From the NCBI RefSeq assembly GCF_019711535.1, contig NZ_JAIGNP010000003.1, positions 682,001 to 746,000 of the forward strand: a stretch of 64,000 nucleotides of DNA. Direction: 5' to 3'. Positions 18,160 to 27,812 of the stretch are shown in pieces (position 1 is the first letter of the stretch; each line of letters begins with the position of its first letter). Under the pieces are notes generated by a model, which had not been told where the DNA came from, made no database searches, and was given only the letters and a program-made list of their open reading frames with translations. Source of the DNA: Qipengyuania aestuarii. Lineage in GTDB: Bacteria; Pseudomonadota; Alphaproteobacteria; Sphingomonadales; Sphingomonadaceae. Both the position numbers and the translations under genes were made by a program.

Positions 18160-19437
18160 TTATCCGTGCCGCTCGCGGCGTACCTCGCGCTGGCCGATGT
18201 CGCGGCGGCAGAAGCCGTCGGGAAACTCCACCGCATCGACCGCCTCATAGGCCGCGGTTTGGGCCTGGGTCGCGGTGGCGCCTTTCGCGGTCACGTTCAG
18301 CACCCGCCCGCCATTGGCGACGAGGCGGCCGTCTTCGTGCTTCGTCCCGGCGTGGAAGATCTTGGCCCCGTTGTCCTCGGCGCTGCCGAGATCGATCGCG
18401 CCGCCCTTCTTCGGCGTGCCGGGATAGCCTTCCGCTGCCATCACCACGGTCAGCGCGAAATCCTCGCTCATACGCGGCGCCTCGATCTCGCTCAGCCGGC
18501 GTTCCGCACAGGCCAGCATCAGTTCGACGAGATCGCTCTCGAGCCGCATCATCAGCACCTGACATTCGGGATCGCCGAAACGGACATTGTATTCGATCAG
18601 CTGCGGGCCGTGCTTGGTCAGCATCAGCCCGGCATAAAGGACGCCCGAATAAGGCATACCTTCCTCGCGCATGGTGCGGACCGTCGGCTCGATGATCTCG
18701 CGCATCGCCTGCTTGCGCAGCGTGTCGGTCAACACCGGGGCGGGGGAATAGGCGCCCATGCCGCCGGTGTTGGGCCCTTCGTCCCCATCGCCCACGCGCT
18801 TGTGATCCTGCGCGCTGGCGAGCGGCACGATGGTTTCCCCGTCGGTCAGCGCGAAGAAGCTCGCTTCTTCGCCGGTCAGGAATTCCTCGATCACCACTTC
18901 GGAGCCGGCGCTGCCGAATCGCCCGTCGAACATTTCGGACAGCGCATGCTGCGCCTCTTCGCGCGTTTCTGCGATCACCACGCCCTTGCCCGCGGCGAGG
19001 CCATCGGCCTTGAGCACGAACGGCGCATCGAATTTCTTCAGCGCGCCCCAGGCGGCTTCCAGCGAGGTGCAGCGCTCGAACCGGGCGGTGGGGATCTTGG
19101 CGCGTTCGCACAGATCCTTGGTGAAGCCCTTGCTGCCTTCTAGCTGCGCCGCCGCCCTGGATGGCCCGAAGCTGAGCACGCCAGCTTCGGCCAGAGCATC
19201 GGCGAGGCCTTCGACCAGCGGTCCTTCGGGCCCGATCACCACCAGACCGATCGAATTTTCCTCGCAGAACTTGACCACGGCGGCATGGTCGCTGCTATCG
19301 AGCGCGACGCAGGTGGCGCATTCTTCCATGCCGGGGTTTCCGGGGCTCGCCCACAGCTTGTCGCATTGGGGCGATTGCGCCAGCTTCCATGCCAGAGCAT
19401 GTTCACGCCCGCCGCTGCCGAGCAAAAGGATATTCAT
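18160..19437 (-). CDS. purD: Phosphoribosylamine-glycine ligase (GAR synthetase)
   Basis: ATP-grasp enzyme of purine synthesis that joins phosphoribosylamine and glycine. 425 residues from [22 protein letters not shown]-grasp elements [20 protein letters not shown], the family signature RFGDPECQ, and [16 protein letters not shown] are intact. Its start codon overlaps that of divergent xseA by two bases, so each promoter must lie inside the other gene. Confidence 0.97.
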   Translation of the reverse strand: MNILLLGSGGREHALAWKLAQSPQCDKLWASPGNPGMEECATCVALDSSDHAAVVKFCEENSIGLVVIGPEGPLVEGLADALAEAGVLSFGPSRAAAQLEGSKGFTKDLCERAKIPTARFERCTSLEAAWGALKKFDAPFVLKADGLAAGKGVVIAETREEAQHALSEMFDGRFGSAGSEVVIEEFLTGEEASFFALTDGETIVPLASAQDHKRVGDGDEGPNTGGMGAYSPAPVLTDTLRKQAMREIIEPTVRTMREEGMPYSGVLYAGLMLTKHGPQLIEYNVRFGDPECQVLMMRLESDLVELMLACAERRLSEIEAPRMSEDFALTVVMAAEGYPGTPKKGGAIDLGSAEDNGAKIFHAGTKHEDGRLVANGGRVLNVTAKGATATQAQTAAYEAVDAVEFPDGFCRRDIGQREVRRERHG

Positions 19438-20926
19438 GGCCGCCGATTTCCCGATAAATTCCGAAGAGGAAGGCTTGGTAGCGAAGCGTCGCCCCGGCGA
19501 CAACGCCGAGCCGCTGTCGGTAAGCGAAATCTCCAACATCCTGAAGCGGACGGTCGAGGATCGCTTCGGCTTCGTCCGGCTGCGGGGTGAATTGTCCGGC
19601 GTGAAGCGCGCCGCCTCGGGCCATCTCTATGCCGCGCTCAAGGACGAGAAGGCCGTCATCGATGCGGTGATGTGGCGCGGCAATACCCAGCGTCTGCCGT
19701 TCAATCCCGAAGACGGGCTGGAAGTCGTCGCTTCGGGCAAGCTGACGACCTATCCAGGGCGCAGCAAATACCAGATCGTGATCGAACGGATGGAACTGGC
19801 GGGCGAAGGCGCGCTGCTGGCGCTGCTGGAAAAGACCCGCGCGCGCCTGGCTGCCGAAGGGCTGTTCGATGAACAGCGCAAGCGCCCGCTGCCCTTCCTT
19901 CCGCGCACGATCGGCGTGGTCACATCGCCCACCGGCGCGGTGATTCGCGACATCCTCCACCGGCTGGCCGACCGTTTCCCGAGCCGGGTGGTGGTGTGGC
20001 CGGTGCTGGTGCAGGGCCAGGGCGCCGCCGCGCAGGTGGCGGGCGCGGTGCGCGGCTTCTCCGCCATGACCGAAGGCCATCCCGACCGGCCGGACCTCGT
20101 CATCGTGGCCCGCGGCGGCGGCTCGATCGAGGATCTGTGGAGCTTCAACGAGGAAGAGGTTGTCCGCGCGGTCGCCGAATGCGCGATCCCGACGATCTGC
20201 GCCGTCGGGCATGAAACCGACACTACGCTGGCCGATTACGCTGCCGACCGCCGGGCGCCCACGCCCACGGCGGCGGCCGAGATGGCAGTCCCGGTGCGGG
20301 CCGAACTGGCGGCGGGCTTGGCCGATTTCGGCGCGCGCAGCCGCCGCGCCATCATCCGGCCGGTGCAATTGGGCCGCGAACGGCTGGCCGCCCGGACCGA
20401 GCGACTGCCTTCACCCGAGGCCCTGCTTCAACCCCAGGCGCAGAAGCTCGACGATCTGGCAGAGCGTCTGAAGCGCGGCCTGCAGGACCGCACCGCGCAG
20501 GGGCGCGAACGGCTGGGCAATCTCCGCCTGTCGCCAGGCGTGCTGCAGGGGCGGCTGCGCGAGGCGCGCGGACGGCTCGATGCGGTGCGGCTGTCGCCGA
20601 CCCTGATCACGAGGCCGATCGGCGAAGGGCGCGAACGGCTTGATGCGCTGTGGCGTCTTGCCCAGCAGCTGCACCCGGACCGGCCGCTGGCACGCGGCTA
20701 TGTCCGCGTAACCGGTCCCGATGGCCGCACGCTCACCGGCAAAGCGGATGCGGCCAAATATCCGGCGCTCACGCTCAAATTCCGGGACGGCGACCTGGCG
20801 GTGTCCACCGGCGAGCCTGCCGACGGCTCGGGTTCTGCGCCTCCTTCCCGCCCTGCTCCAGCGCCAGCGCGGCGCAAACCGGCGAGTAAGGGAACGCCGC
20901 CCACGCAGGATGATTTGTTCGGCTAG
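19436..20926 (+). CDS. xseA: Exodeoxyribonuclease VII large subunit
   Basis: Large subunit of the single-strand exonuclease, acting with XseB. 496 residues from ATG 19436, with AAAAGGA five bases upstream. It has an OB-fold N-terminal domain ([25 protein letters not shown]), the catalytic region ([58 protein letters not shown] split in two here: VGHETDTTL and [13 protein letters not shown]), a coiled middle and a Pro/Ala-rich tail ending QDDLFG. The small subunit is not in this window. Confidence 0.96.
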   Translation: MAADFPINSEEEGLVAKRRPGDNAEPLSVSEISNILKRTVEDRFGFVRLRGELSGVKRAASGHLYAALKDEKAVIDAVMWRGNTQRLPFNPEDGLEVVASGKLTTYPGRSKYQIVIERMELAGEGALLALLEKTRARLAAEGLFDEQRKRPLPFLPRTIGVVTSPTGAVIRDILHRLADRFPSRVVVWPVLVQGQGAAAQVAGAVRGFSAMTEGHPDRPDLVIVARGGGSIEDLWSFNEEEVVRAVAECAIPTICAVGHETDTTLADYAADRRAPTPTAAAEMAVPVRAELAAGLADFGARSRRAIIRPVQLGRERLAARTERLPSPEALLQPQAQKLDDLAERLKRGLQDRTAQGRERLGNLRLSPGVLQGRLREARGRLDAVRLSPTLITRPIGEGRERLDALWRLAQQLHPDRPLARGYVRVTGPDGRTLTGKADAAKYPALTLKFRDGDLAVSTGEPADGSGSAPPSRPAPAPARRKPASKGTPPTQDDLFG

Positions 20927-20949
20927 ACGCAGCCTGCTAGGATGATGCC

Positions 20950-21153
20950 ATGCTGATGAACAAGAATTCCTCGTCCGGCGAGGCGAAATTGCAATATGGT
21001 CCCAACGGCTTTCGCGTGCTGCGTACCGGCAACCACGTATTCTGCGCGGCCAGCGGGGTGCCGATCCCGCTCGAAGAGCTGCGCTACTGGTCGGTCGACC
21101 ATCAGGAAGCCTATGCAACGCCCCAGCTGGCGACGGAGCGGCTGAAGCCGTGA
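20950..21153 (+). CDS. DUF2093 small protein
   Basis: A 67-residue protein matching the DUF2093 pattern: LQYGPNGFRVLRTGNHVFCA, then SGVPIPLEELRYWSVDHQEAY. The family is widespread in alphaproteobacteria without known function; the single Cys next to the turn is conserved. Its stop overlaps the GTG of the M23 peptidase gene, and xseA ends 23 bases upstream, so the three are likely co-transcribed. Confidence 0.85.
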   Translation: MLMNKNSSSGEAKLQYGPNGFRVLRTGNHVFCAASGVPIPLEELRYWSVDHQEAYATPQLATERLKP

Positions 21154-22088
21154 GATTGCACCGGGTCGCGCCGCTTCTCCTTCTTTCGACAGCCGGATGC
21201 GCGGTCTCCACGCCGCAGGCCGATATCATGACCTCCGGCGGGGCCGATCCTGTCCGCGTGCCAGCGCCCACGCCTGCCCCCGCTCCTGCGCCCGTCCCCG
21301 CCAAGCCTGCCGTCGCTGCGACAACGCCGCAGCGCGCGGGATTCACCTATCAGGGCGAGCTTGAACAGGGTGGCTGGCTACGCGGCCGGGCGCCCAGCGA
21401 TGTCGTCGCGGCAACCTTGGGCGATACCGAGCTCAGCCTAGACGAGGATGGCTATTTCTTCGCCGCCTTCGACCGCGACGAAGGTGCAGCCATCCGCTTG
21501 AGCGCCATGCGCGCGGACGGGCAGGTCGTTGCCGAAAATCTGACGATCAAGCCGCGTGACTGGAACATCGAACGCGTCAATGTCGCGCGCCGGGCCGGCG
21601 GGGCATCGGAAAGCTTCATGCAGCGCCGCCGCCCCGAACTCGAGGCGATCTGGAATGCGCGGCAGGAAGAAACCGGGGCCGAAGGCTGGCGGCAGGATTT
21701 CGTCTGGCCGGCCACGGGCCGCATATCGGGTAGGTTCGGCTCGCAGCGCATCTATCGCGGCGAACCGGGCAGCTATCACTCGGGCCTCGATATCGCGGGC
21801 GGAGCGGGCACCACCTATGTCGCGCCTGCCGATGGTGTCGTGGTGCTGAGCGAGCCGGACTTCAGCCTGGAAGGCCAGCTGCTCATCATCGATCATGGCC
21901 AGGGCCTCAACAGCGCGTTCCTGCATTCTTCCGAGCTTTTCGTGCGCGAAGGGCAAAAGGTCACGCAGGGTCAGCCGTTGGGCCGAATCGGCTCGTCAGG
22001 CCGCGCCACCGGGCCGCATCTTCACTGGAGCTTGGTCTGGCGAAACAAGCGGCTCGATCCGCTGCTGTTCCTGCCGCCCATGCCTTGA
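21150..22088 (+). CDS. M23-family peptidase lipoprotein (LytM-like)
   Basis: A 312-residue envelope protein. The lipobox is in LLLLSTAGC (Cys about 17), followed by a Pro/Ala spacer. The C-terminal LytM domain (about 205-305) has SYHSGLDIAGG with the first His and Asp zinc ligands and GPHLHWSLVW with the HxH. Both metal sites are intact, so active cell-wall cleavage is plausible. The start is GTG 21150 overlapping the DUF2093 stop; the strong terminator at 22136 ends the unit. Confidence 0.9.
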   Translation: MRLHRVAPLLLLSTAGCAVSTPQADIMTSGGADPVRVPAPTPAPAPAPVPAKPAVAATTPQRAGFTYQGELEQGGWLRGRAPSDVVAATLGDTELSLDEDGYFFAAFDRDEGAAIRLSAMRADGQVVAENLTIKPRDWNIERVNVARRAGGASESFMQRRRPELEAIWNARQEETGAEGWRQDFVWPATGRISGRFGSQRIYRGEPGSYHSGLDIAGGAGTTYVAPADGVVVLSEPDFSLEGQLLIIDHGQGLNSAFLHSSELFVREGQKVTQGQPLGRIGSSGRATGPHLHWSLVWRNKRLDPLLFLPPMP

Positions 22089-22135
22089 GACAGGGCTGAA
22101 ATCAGGAGCAGGAATATCCTGACCCCGGGTACGAC

Positions 22136-22170
22136 AAAAGGCGCGCAGGGAAATCCCGGCGCGCCTTTTT
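22136..22170. terminator. Bidirectional terminator
   Basis: AAAAGGCGCGC (22136-22146) pairs with GCGCGCCTTTT (22159-22169), an 11-pair stem with T runs on both strands. It can end the M23 gene (plus) and rpmB (minus). Confidence 0.9.
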
Positions 22171-22208
22171 GCCTATCGGTCTGAAACAGCGCCGCAGCGC
22201 CGCCCAGC

Positions 22209-22496
22209 TTACGAAGCTGCGGCGGCTTTCTTCAGCTCGCGCTTTACCTTCAGCGCATTGGCCGAAAGCTTTTCGTCGCTGGTCTTCATCAGCCAGTTGT
22301 CGAGGCCGCCATTGTGTTCGACCGAACGCAGGCCCTGCGTCGAAACGCGGAACTTGAAGCTGCGATCGAGCTTCTCGCTCAGCAGCGTGACGTTCTGCAG
22401 GTTGGGCAGGAAGACACGCTTGGTCTTGTTGTTGGCGTGGCTCACATTGTTGCCGACCTGGCGGCCCTTGCCGGTGAGTTCGCAAATACGCGACAT
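22209..22496 (-). CDS. rpmB: 50S ribosomal protein L28
   Basis: A 95-residue ribosomal protein of the large subunit. [20 protein letters not shown] opens as in L28, followed by [14 protein letters not shown] and [20 protein letters not shown]. The long basic C-terminal helix ([10 protein letters not shown]) is typical of alphaproteobacteria. Confidence 0.97.
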   Translation of the reverse strand: MSRICELTGKGRQVGNNVSHANNKTKRVFLPNLQNVTLLSEKLDRSFKFRVSTQGLRSVEHNGGLDNWLMKTSDEKLSANALKVKRELKKAAAAS

Positions 22497-22654
22497 GGAT
22501 CAGTCTCTTCGTTCGAATGGGCGGGCGAGTTCCCTTGGCCGCGCTGTGCGGGTCAGGGCCTCATTAATCCCGGAAAGCGGCGCGCATAGCGGTGAGGGTC
22601 CGAATCGTCAAGCACGTTGCGCCTCCGGAGCCTGCGGGCTAGCGAGACGCTGGT

Positions 22655-23110
22655 ATGACCAGCTGGACACTTCCGCAACCCATGCAGCGCGCGCTCGAGC
22701 TGGCTCAGGCCAGTGCGCAGGCGGGCGAAGTGCCAGTGGGCGCGGTCGTCACGCGGGGCGGGGAAGTAATCGCCGAGGCGCATAATACGCCCCGCAAAAC
22801 CTGCGATCCCACCGCCCATGCCGAAATGCTGGCGATTCGCCGTGCGGCGCAGGCGCTGGGGCAGGAACGGCTGACCGAGTGCGAATTATGGGTCACGCTG
22901 GAGCCCTGCGCCATGTGTGCGGGGGCGATCATCCATGCGCGGCTGGCCCGGGTCTATTATGCGGCAAGCGATCCCAAGGGCGGCGCGGTGGAACATGGCG
23001 CGCGGGTGTTCGAGCAGGCACAGTGCCTGCACCGGCCCGAGGTTTATGCTGGGATCGGCGAGGCGAAGGCCGCCGCTCTCCTGCGGGAATTCTTCAGCGC
23101 GCGGCGCTGA
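22655..23110 (+). CDS. tadA: tRNA-specific adenosine deaminase TadA
   Basis: Converts the wobble adenosine of tRNA-Arg(ACG) to inosine. 151 residues. Zinc site: HAEMLAIRRA with the catalytic His-Ala-Glu, and TLEPCAMCAGAIIHARL with PCxxC. YYAASDPKGGAVEHG is the substrate loop seen in bacterial TadA. The tRNA-Arg(CCG) later in this window is a different isoacceptor. Confidence 0.95.
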   Translation: MTSWTLPQPMQRALELAQASAQAGEVPVGAVVTRGGEVIAEAHNTPRKTCDPTAHAEMLAIRRAAQALGQERLTECELWVTLEPCAMCAGAIIHARLARVYYAASDPKGGAVEHGARVFEQAQCLHRPEVYAGIGEAKAAALLREFFSARR

Positions 23111-23145
23111 GCGCCCATCCCGGCCCGGATAGAGCGATCCCGAAA

Positions 23146-23180
23146 CGAAAAAGCGGCACCCGTCCGTAGACGGATGCCGC
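23146..23180 (-). terminator. Terminator downstream of the small acidic lipoprotein gene
   Basis: GCGGCA (23153-23158) pairs with TGCCGC (23175-23180), with inner CCGTC/GACGG. On the minus strand the hairpin is followed by a T run (AAAAA on plus at about 23148-23152). Confidence 0.8.
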
Positions 23181-23218
23181 CAGATCATCAGCCGGCGTAA
23201 GGACGCCGACCGCTGCGA

Positions 23219-23476
23219 TTAGTTGGCTGCGTCGACAGCGTCTTCAGCCTTGTCGCCAGCTTCGCCCATGGCGTCTGCTTCGGCGTCGAGAGCTTCTTCC
23301 TGAGCTTCGTTGCCCTGTGCTTCAGCAAGGTCGGCCTGCTCTTCGAGAGTGTCTTCAGCCGATTCGTACTGCTGCTCTACCAGGTCTTCCTGAGCTTCCT
23401 CTTCGCTTTCCGCACAGCCAGCGAGAGCTGCGAAAGCGAATGCCGAAGCGACGAGTGCTGCTTTGTTGAATTTCAT
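23219..23476 (-). CDS. Small acidic lipoprotein, unknown function
   Basis: An 85-residue lipoprotein. MKFNKAALVASAFAFAALAGC is a lipoprotein signal; the mature part is almost entirely Glu/Ala/Asp/Gln heptad-like sequence, probably one helix. Upstream in-frame codons are ignored because MKFN is preceded by a ribosome site (AAAGGGGAAA on the minus strand). Function unknown; similar acidic helical lipoproteins are common in sphingomonads. Confidence 0.8.
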   Translation of the reverse strand: MKFNKAALVASAFAFAALAGCAESEEEAQEDLVEQQYESAEDTLEEQADLAEAQGNEAQEEALDAEADAMGEAGDKAEDAVDAAN

Positions 23477-23590
23477 TTGGTTTCCCCTTTTTCGCCACAA
23501 TTGGCTTGGTGCGCCATGAACTACTTCCGGATAAAAGGTCAAATGTTGAAATGTTTAATTAGGAATTAGGGCGCGGCTTAGGGTCGGTCT

Positions 23591-24298
23591 CTAAAGCCCG
23601 CGCCAGATCTTTACCGGCTGGCCGTCCCCGGCCCCGAACCGCCGGGCATCGCAGGCGCGCGGCATGAAGCGCCGATCGTAGCAAAGGCGCAGTTCCTCCA
23701 GCCAGCCCTTGCCGTCCAGATGGACGCCTATCGCCTCGGGCATCCAGCCCGGATTGGCATCGGCCAGGCGCTTGCGGACGGTGGCCGCGGTCAGCCTCTC
23801 CTCGCGGCTGATGCGCACGAAATCCGGCCAGCGCAGGCCGTTAAAGAGAATGCGCGTCACCTTGAGATAGGTCGCCGGGTGCTGGGCCATGCAGGTGCCG
23901 TGCTTTTCCCACTGACGTGCGATCAGCGTGGCATCGGGGCTGATACAGAGATTGGCGCGTGCCTCGCGCGCAGTGAGGTCCGGTCCGCCGCACCATTGCG
24001 GCCAGCTGCGCCCGCTGTCGGGCCACAGACCGTGCACGGTAAAGCCGAATCGCCCCGCCCTGCCGGAACATTGGCGGGCGTGGCGGGGCTGGTCTTCGCG
24101 GAAGCGGCAGAATTCCGGCGCCCAGCTCAGCGCCAGCGTATAGCCGGTGACCGGCAGGCGGCGTAGGCGCTCGGGTTCGATCCGTGGCAGCTCCACCGCG
24201 CCGGGCAGGCTGCACTGGAAGGCCTGCGTCCGGCCCGCTTGCGGCAGGGCGGCGCAGGCCAGTGCCGCGATCAGGAGTGCGGCGCGCTCAGTCGCCAC
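23591..24298 (-). CDS. Ribonuclease T2 family protein, exported
   Basis: Secreted endoribonuclease of the T2 family. Both active-site boxes are present: FTVHGLWPDSGR (CAS I, catalytic His) and WEKHGTC (CAS II, His and Glu). A hydrophobic signal stretch AALLIAALACAALPQAG precedes the mature part. The start is uncertain: GTG 24298 overlaps the upstream gene's end by 11 bases and gives a compact signal peptide, while ATG 24325 would add nine residues. Its partner upstream is a membrane protein of unknown role. Confidence 0.88.
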   Translation of the reverse strand: MATERAALLIAALACAALPQAGRTQAFQCSLPGAVELPRIEPERLRRLPVTGYTLALSWAPEFCRFREDQPRHARQCSGRAGRFGFTVHGLWPDSGRSWPQWCGGPDLTAREARANLCISPDATLIARQWEKHGTCMAQHPATYLKVTRILFNGLRWPDFVRISREERLTAATVRKRLADANPGWMPEAIGVHLDGKGWLEELRLCYDRRFMPRACDARRFGAGDGQPVKIWRGL

Positions 24299-24716
24299 GC
24301 TTTTCGGCGAACCATGCCTTCGCATCGGGCTGGAACAGCATGTAGATCGCCGCGACGGACATGACTGTCGAGATGATGCCCCAGATCTGGTTCGCGGCGA
24401 AACCGGTCGTGGCGATGCCGACCACCAGCGAGAAGACTCCCCACACGGTGAACAGCAGGAGGATCCATTTCACGAATTCGATCCGCAGCACCGAGATCAC
24501 GAACCACAGCGCCAGGCTGATGGCGGTTCCGATCACGAAACCCGTGATTACGGTCGTGGTGGCGAAATTGCCTTCCGGGGCCAGACCCTGCGCCGCGAAT
24601 TCGGCATTCATCTGCGCTATCAGTCCGTCCCAGCCGACGATCAGGCCGACAAGTCCAACTAGGACCGAACCGATGTACAGATAATCGAATTTCTTGATGG
24701 AAGCGGGTTTAGTCAC
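24288..24716 (-). CDS. Four-helix integral membrane protein
   Basis: A 142-residue inner-membrane protein with hydrophobic segments at about 12-32, 50-75, 80-100 and 103-127 and a charged C-terminus (FAEKRGD). No domain is recognised. It overlaps the RNase T2 gene on the same strand. Function unknown. Confidence 0.7.
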   Translation of the reverse strand: MTKPASIKKFDYLYIGSVLVGLVGLIVGWDGLIAQMNAEFAAQGLAPEGNFATTTVITGFVIGTAISLALWFVISVLRIEFVKWILLLFTVWGVFSLVVGIATTGFAANQIWGIISTVMSVAAIYMLFQPDAKAWFAEKRGD

Positions 24717-24758
24717 GCTTGCCCTCCCTGTTGTTCAGGGAGCGGGAGTGCAACGCTT

Positions 24759-25622
24759 TTACAGTGGAGTAAAGTCCAGACCGATATCGGCGGCCGGCGC
24801 GCTTTGCGTCAGGCGGCCGACCGAGACATAGTCGACCCCCGTCGCGGCCTTGGCGCGGATGGTGTCGAGATTGATGCCGCCGCTTGCTTCGGTGGGCACG
24901 CGGCCCGCCACCAGCGCCACCGCCTCGCGCAGGGTCGCCGGTTCCATATTGTCGAGCAGCAGGCGCGTGGCCCCTGCCTCCAGCGCGGGTTCGATCTGGT
25001 CGATCCGGTCCACTTCGCAGATGATGTCCTTCACCCCGGCTTCGACCGCGCGGCGCACCGCTTCGCCCACGCTGCCTGCGACCAGCACGTGGTTGTCCTT
25101 GATCATCGCCGCGTCCCACAGGCCCATGCGGTGATTGGCCCCGCCGCCCATGCGCACGGCGTATTTTTCGAGGTGGCGCAGGCCCGGAATGGTCTTGCGC
25201 GTGTCGAGCAGCGTGCAGTCGGGATTGGACATGGCGCGCACATATTCGGCGACCATCGTGGCGATGCCCGAGAGATGCTGCACCGTGTTGAGCGCGGCGC
25301 GTTCGGCGGTCAGCATGGCGCGGGCATTGCCTTCCAGCCGCATCAGATCGGTGCCGCCGGGCACTTCCGCCGCTTCTTCGACCAGTATCTCGATCGTCAT
25401 GCCGGGATCGAGCGCGCGGAAGAACGCCTCCGCCACCGGCAGTCCGGCGACCCGGATCAGGTCGCGCGTGTCCATCACCCCGGCGAAGCGCGCATCGGCG
25501 GGGATCACGCTTTCGCTGGTGACATCGCGCCCGCCGCCGGGGAGGCCTTCGCCAAGGTCTTCGGCCAAGGTGTCGCGGACGAAGGTGTCGAGGTTAAAAC
25601 CGGGAAGAATAAAGGCGCTCAC
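24759..25622 (-). CDS. nadC: Nicotinate-nucleotide pyrophosphorylase (carboxylating)
   Basis: Quinolinate phosphoribosyltransferase of NAD synthesis. 287 residues. Diagnostic blocks are NTVQHLSGIATMVAEYV, DTRKTIPGLRHLEKYAVRMGGGANHRMGL and DNHVLVAG, carrying the Arg/His/Lys residues that bind quinolinate, and EASGGINLDTI for the phosphate. No nadA or nadB lies nearby. Confidence 0.96.
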   Translation of the reverse strand: MSAFILPGFNLDTFVRDTLAEDLGEGLPGGGRDVTSESVIPADARFAGVMDTRDLIRVAGLPVAEAFFRALDPGMTIEILVEEAAEVPGGTDLMRLEGNARAMLTAERAALNTVQHLSGIATMVAEYVRAMSNPDCTLLDTRKTIPGLRHLEKYAVRMGGGANHRMGLWDAAMIKDNHVLVAGSVGEAVRRAVEAGVKDIICEVDRIDQIEPALEAGATRLLLDNMEPATLREAVALVAGRVPTEASGGINLDTIRAKAATGVDYVSVGRLTQSAPAADIGLDFTPL

Positions 25623-25636
25623 GTCAAAAATCCTCA

Positions 25637-25717
25637 GTCACTGCGAGCGACCGAAGGTCGCGCGGCAATCCAGTGCCGTGTGGCCTGGATTGCTTCGTCG
25701 CTGCTCCTCGCAATGAC
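25637..25717. repeat. Palindromic intergenic repeat (about 81 bases)
   Basis: GTCACTGCGAG (25637-25647) mirrors CTCGCAATGAC (25707-25717) with one mismatch, and GCAATCCAG (25665-25673) mirrors CTGGATTGC (25685-25693) exactly. This nested hairpin resembles the dispersed intergenic repeat common in alphaproteobacterial genomes. It fills the gap between nadC and the response regulator and could fold in RNA of either direction. Confidence 0.65.
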
Positions 25718-25728
25718 GGTGGGCAGGG

Positions 25729-26526
25729 TCAATGCACGAAGCGCGCCACGACGTCGCGATAGCTGCGCGAAACCTTCACCTCGGCGCCGCTGTCGAGCAC
25801 GAGGAAGCATTCGCCATTGGTATGCGGCTTCACCTGCCGCACCTGGTCGAGATTGACGATGGTGGAGCGGTGCACGCGCTGGAACGTGCGCGGGTCCAGC
25901 CGGCGCTCCAGATCCTTCATCGTTTCGCGCAGGATCAGCGAATTGTCGCCGGTGTAGATGCACATGTAATCGCCCGCCGCCTCGATATGCTCGATCGTGT
26001 CGACTTCGACGCGGAAAATCTGGCCGCGATCCTTCACATTGATGAGCTTTTCATAGCGGCCCGCGGTTTCCGTATCGCCGTCTTCCATGTCCTGCGCCGC
26101 TTCGGGGGCGACTTCGGACAGGACGCCGCGCAGGCGGTCGGCCTCGTCGCTGCTCTTCTTTTCGGCGAGGCGCTGGCGCACCCGCTCGATCGTGTCGGCC
26201 AGCTTGTCCTCGTCCACCGGCTTCATCAGGTAATTGACGGCATTGGCCTCGAACGCGCGGATCGCGTGTTCCTGAAAGGCGGTGACGAAGACGAACAGCG
26301 GCGGATCGATTTCCATCACGCCCTGCACCACCGAGAAGCCGTCGAAGCCGGGCATCTGGATGTCGAGGAAGACGAGGTCGGGCTTGAGCGTCTTGATCGC
26401 CCGGATTGCCTCACGCCCGTTCTGACAGGTTTCGATCACCTCGACGTCCTCGAAAGGCTCGAGGCGCAATTGCATACCCTGGATGGCCAGCTTTTCGTCG
26501 TCGACGAGGATCGTTCGAATAGTCAT
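25729..26526 (-). CDS. LytTR-family response regulator
   Basis: A 265-residue two-component regulator. The receiver domain (1-120) has the acidic pair VDDE, phospho-acceptor Asp in LVFLDIQMPGFDG, Thr in FVTA and Lys in LMKPVDE. An acidic linker leads to a LytTR DNA-binding domain (about 165-265): VDTIEHIEAAGDYMCIYTG, RTFQRVHRSTIVNLDQV, GAEVKVSRSYR. It overlaps the kinase gene by four bases, so they are a pair. Confidence 0.95.
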   Translation of the reverse strand: MTIRTILVDDEKLAIQGMQLRLEPFEDVEVIETCQNGREAIRAIKTLKPDLVFLDIQMPGFDGFSVVQGVMEIDPPLFVFVTAFQEHAIRAFEANAVNYLMKPVDEDKLADTIERVRQRLAEKKSSDEADRLRGVLSEVAPEAAQDMEDGDTETAGRYEKLINVKDRGQIFRVEVDTIEHIEAAGDYMCIYTGDNSLILRETMKDLERRLDPRTFQRVHRSTIVNLDQVRQVKPHTNGECFLVLDSGAEVKVSRSYRDVVARFVH

Positions 26527-27740
26527 TTCGCGGTACTTACCTTCTGGGGAGTATTAGTCTGTCCAACGTCAGAAGCGCTGGCTTGTTTCTGAAGCTGTGT
26601 CGCCGATCCTGCGGCAGACGGCTCTTCCTTGTCGGCGAGTTCGTGCGGAATTTCGATCAGGACGGTAAAACCGCCCGCTTCGGGACTGCGGATTTCGAAC
26701 CGGTGATCGTCGCCATAGGCCTGAGCCAGCCGGTCGCGGATATTGGCGAGCCCCACGCCGGTGGAATTGCGCCGCTTGTGCGTGGCCATCACGGCAGGCA
26801 AATCGTCGGCCACCCCGCCCACATCGACGCCGGGGCCGCTGTCGGACACGGTGATGCGCAGGCGCGGGCCCACGATCTGCGCCAGCAGCGAAATCTCCGC
26901 GCCTTCTTCCAGCGGGCTGACGCCGTATTTGATCGCATTCTCGATCAGGGGCTGCAGCAGCATGGAAGGGATCTGCGCCTTGGCGGCGGTGTCCTCGACC
27001 CGGAAATCGGTCTGCAACCGGTCTTCGAACCGCATCCGCTCGATATCGAGATAGAGCTTCAGCGTTTCCACCTCCTGCGCCACGGTTACCTTGCCGCCCG
27101 GCTGGGTGACCAGCGTATGCCGAAGGAAGCTGGACAGGCGGGTCAGCATCGCATTGGCCGGTTCGGTCTGTTTCAAGAGCACCAGCGTGCTGATCGAATT
27201 CAGCGTATTGAACAGGAAATGCGGATTGAGCTGATAGCGCAGCATGGCGAGCTGCGCGCTGGTAGCCTGCGCTTCCAGCCGTTCCAGCCGGTCGGCCTGT
27301 TCTTCCACTTTCAGGAAGTAATTGATCGCGAAATAGAGCGCGGACCATGCCCCCAGCAGCGCCAGCGGCCAGATGAACAGGCCGATGAAGAGCGAGACGA
27401 AATCGCCATCGAAACTGGCGCGCGTCAGGCTGGTGACCCAGGCGATGATGAAGGTGAAGATGCCCACGCCCGCGATCAGCACCAGCAGCATGGAAGTCCA
27501 CACGATCAGCGGCTTGTCGGAGATCACGCGGTGATAGACCACCGACAGGATCAGGCTGATCGAAAAGCCGGTAATCCCCTCGATCGCCAGATTGATGATG
27601 AAGCTGACGTCCTGCCCGCTGACCAGGCTGGTGATCGCGCGCAGCAGGAAGGCCCCGCCCCATCCGGCGATCTGCAGCGTCCAGAAGGCGCGGTTCTTGT
27701 CGGAGAAGAAGGGGGTGGGTTCGAAGGGCAAGACGGCCAT
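26523..27740 (-). CDS. LytS/YehU-type sensor histidine kinase
   Basis: A 405-residue membrane kinase. The N-terminal part (about 20-150) has four to five hydrophobic helices. The HisKA_7TM/His_kinase box LRYQLNPHFLFNTLNSIST carries the phosphorylated His, and the ATP-binding domain shows LIENAIKYGVSP, DSGPGVD and TGVGLANIRDRL. The tail is low complexity. It acts on the adjacent LytTR regulator. The signal is unknown. Confidence 0.95.
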   Translation of the reverse strand: MAVLPFEPTPFFSDKNRAFWTLQIAGWGGAFLLRAITSLVSGQDVSFIINLAIEGITGFSISLILSVVYHRVISDKPLIVWTSMLLVLIAGVGIFTFIIAWVTSLTRASFDGDFVSLFIGLFIWPLALLGAWSALYFAINYFLKVEEQADRLERLEAQATSAQLAMLRYQLNPHFLFNTLNSISTLVLLKQTEPANAMLTRLSSFLRHTLVTQPGGKVTVAQEVETLKLYLDIERMRFEDRLQTDFRVEDTAAKAQIPSMLLQPLIENAIKYGVSPLEEGAEISLLAQIVGPRLRITVSDSGPGVDVGGVADDLPAVMATHKRRNSTGVGLANIRDRLAQAYGDDHRFEIRSPEAGGFTVLIEIPHELADKEEPSAAGSATQLQKQASASDVGQTNTPQKVSTAK

Positions 27741-27812
27741 GGTCCGCCCGCCTTAGCCCAATTGCCTGCGCCTTTGCCAGCAGCTAGGCTTGCTGCCAGC
27801 TGGAGAGAGACG

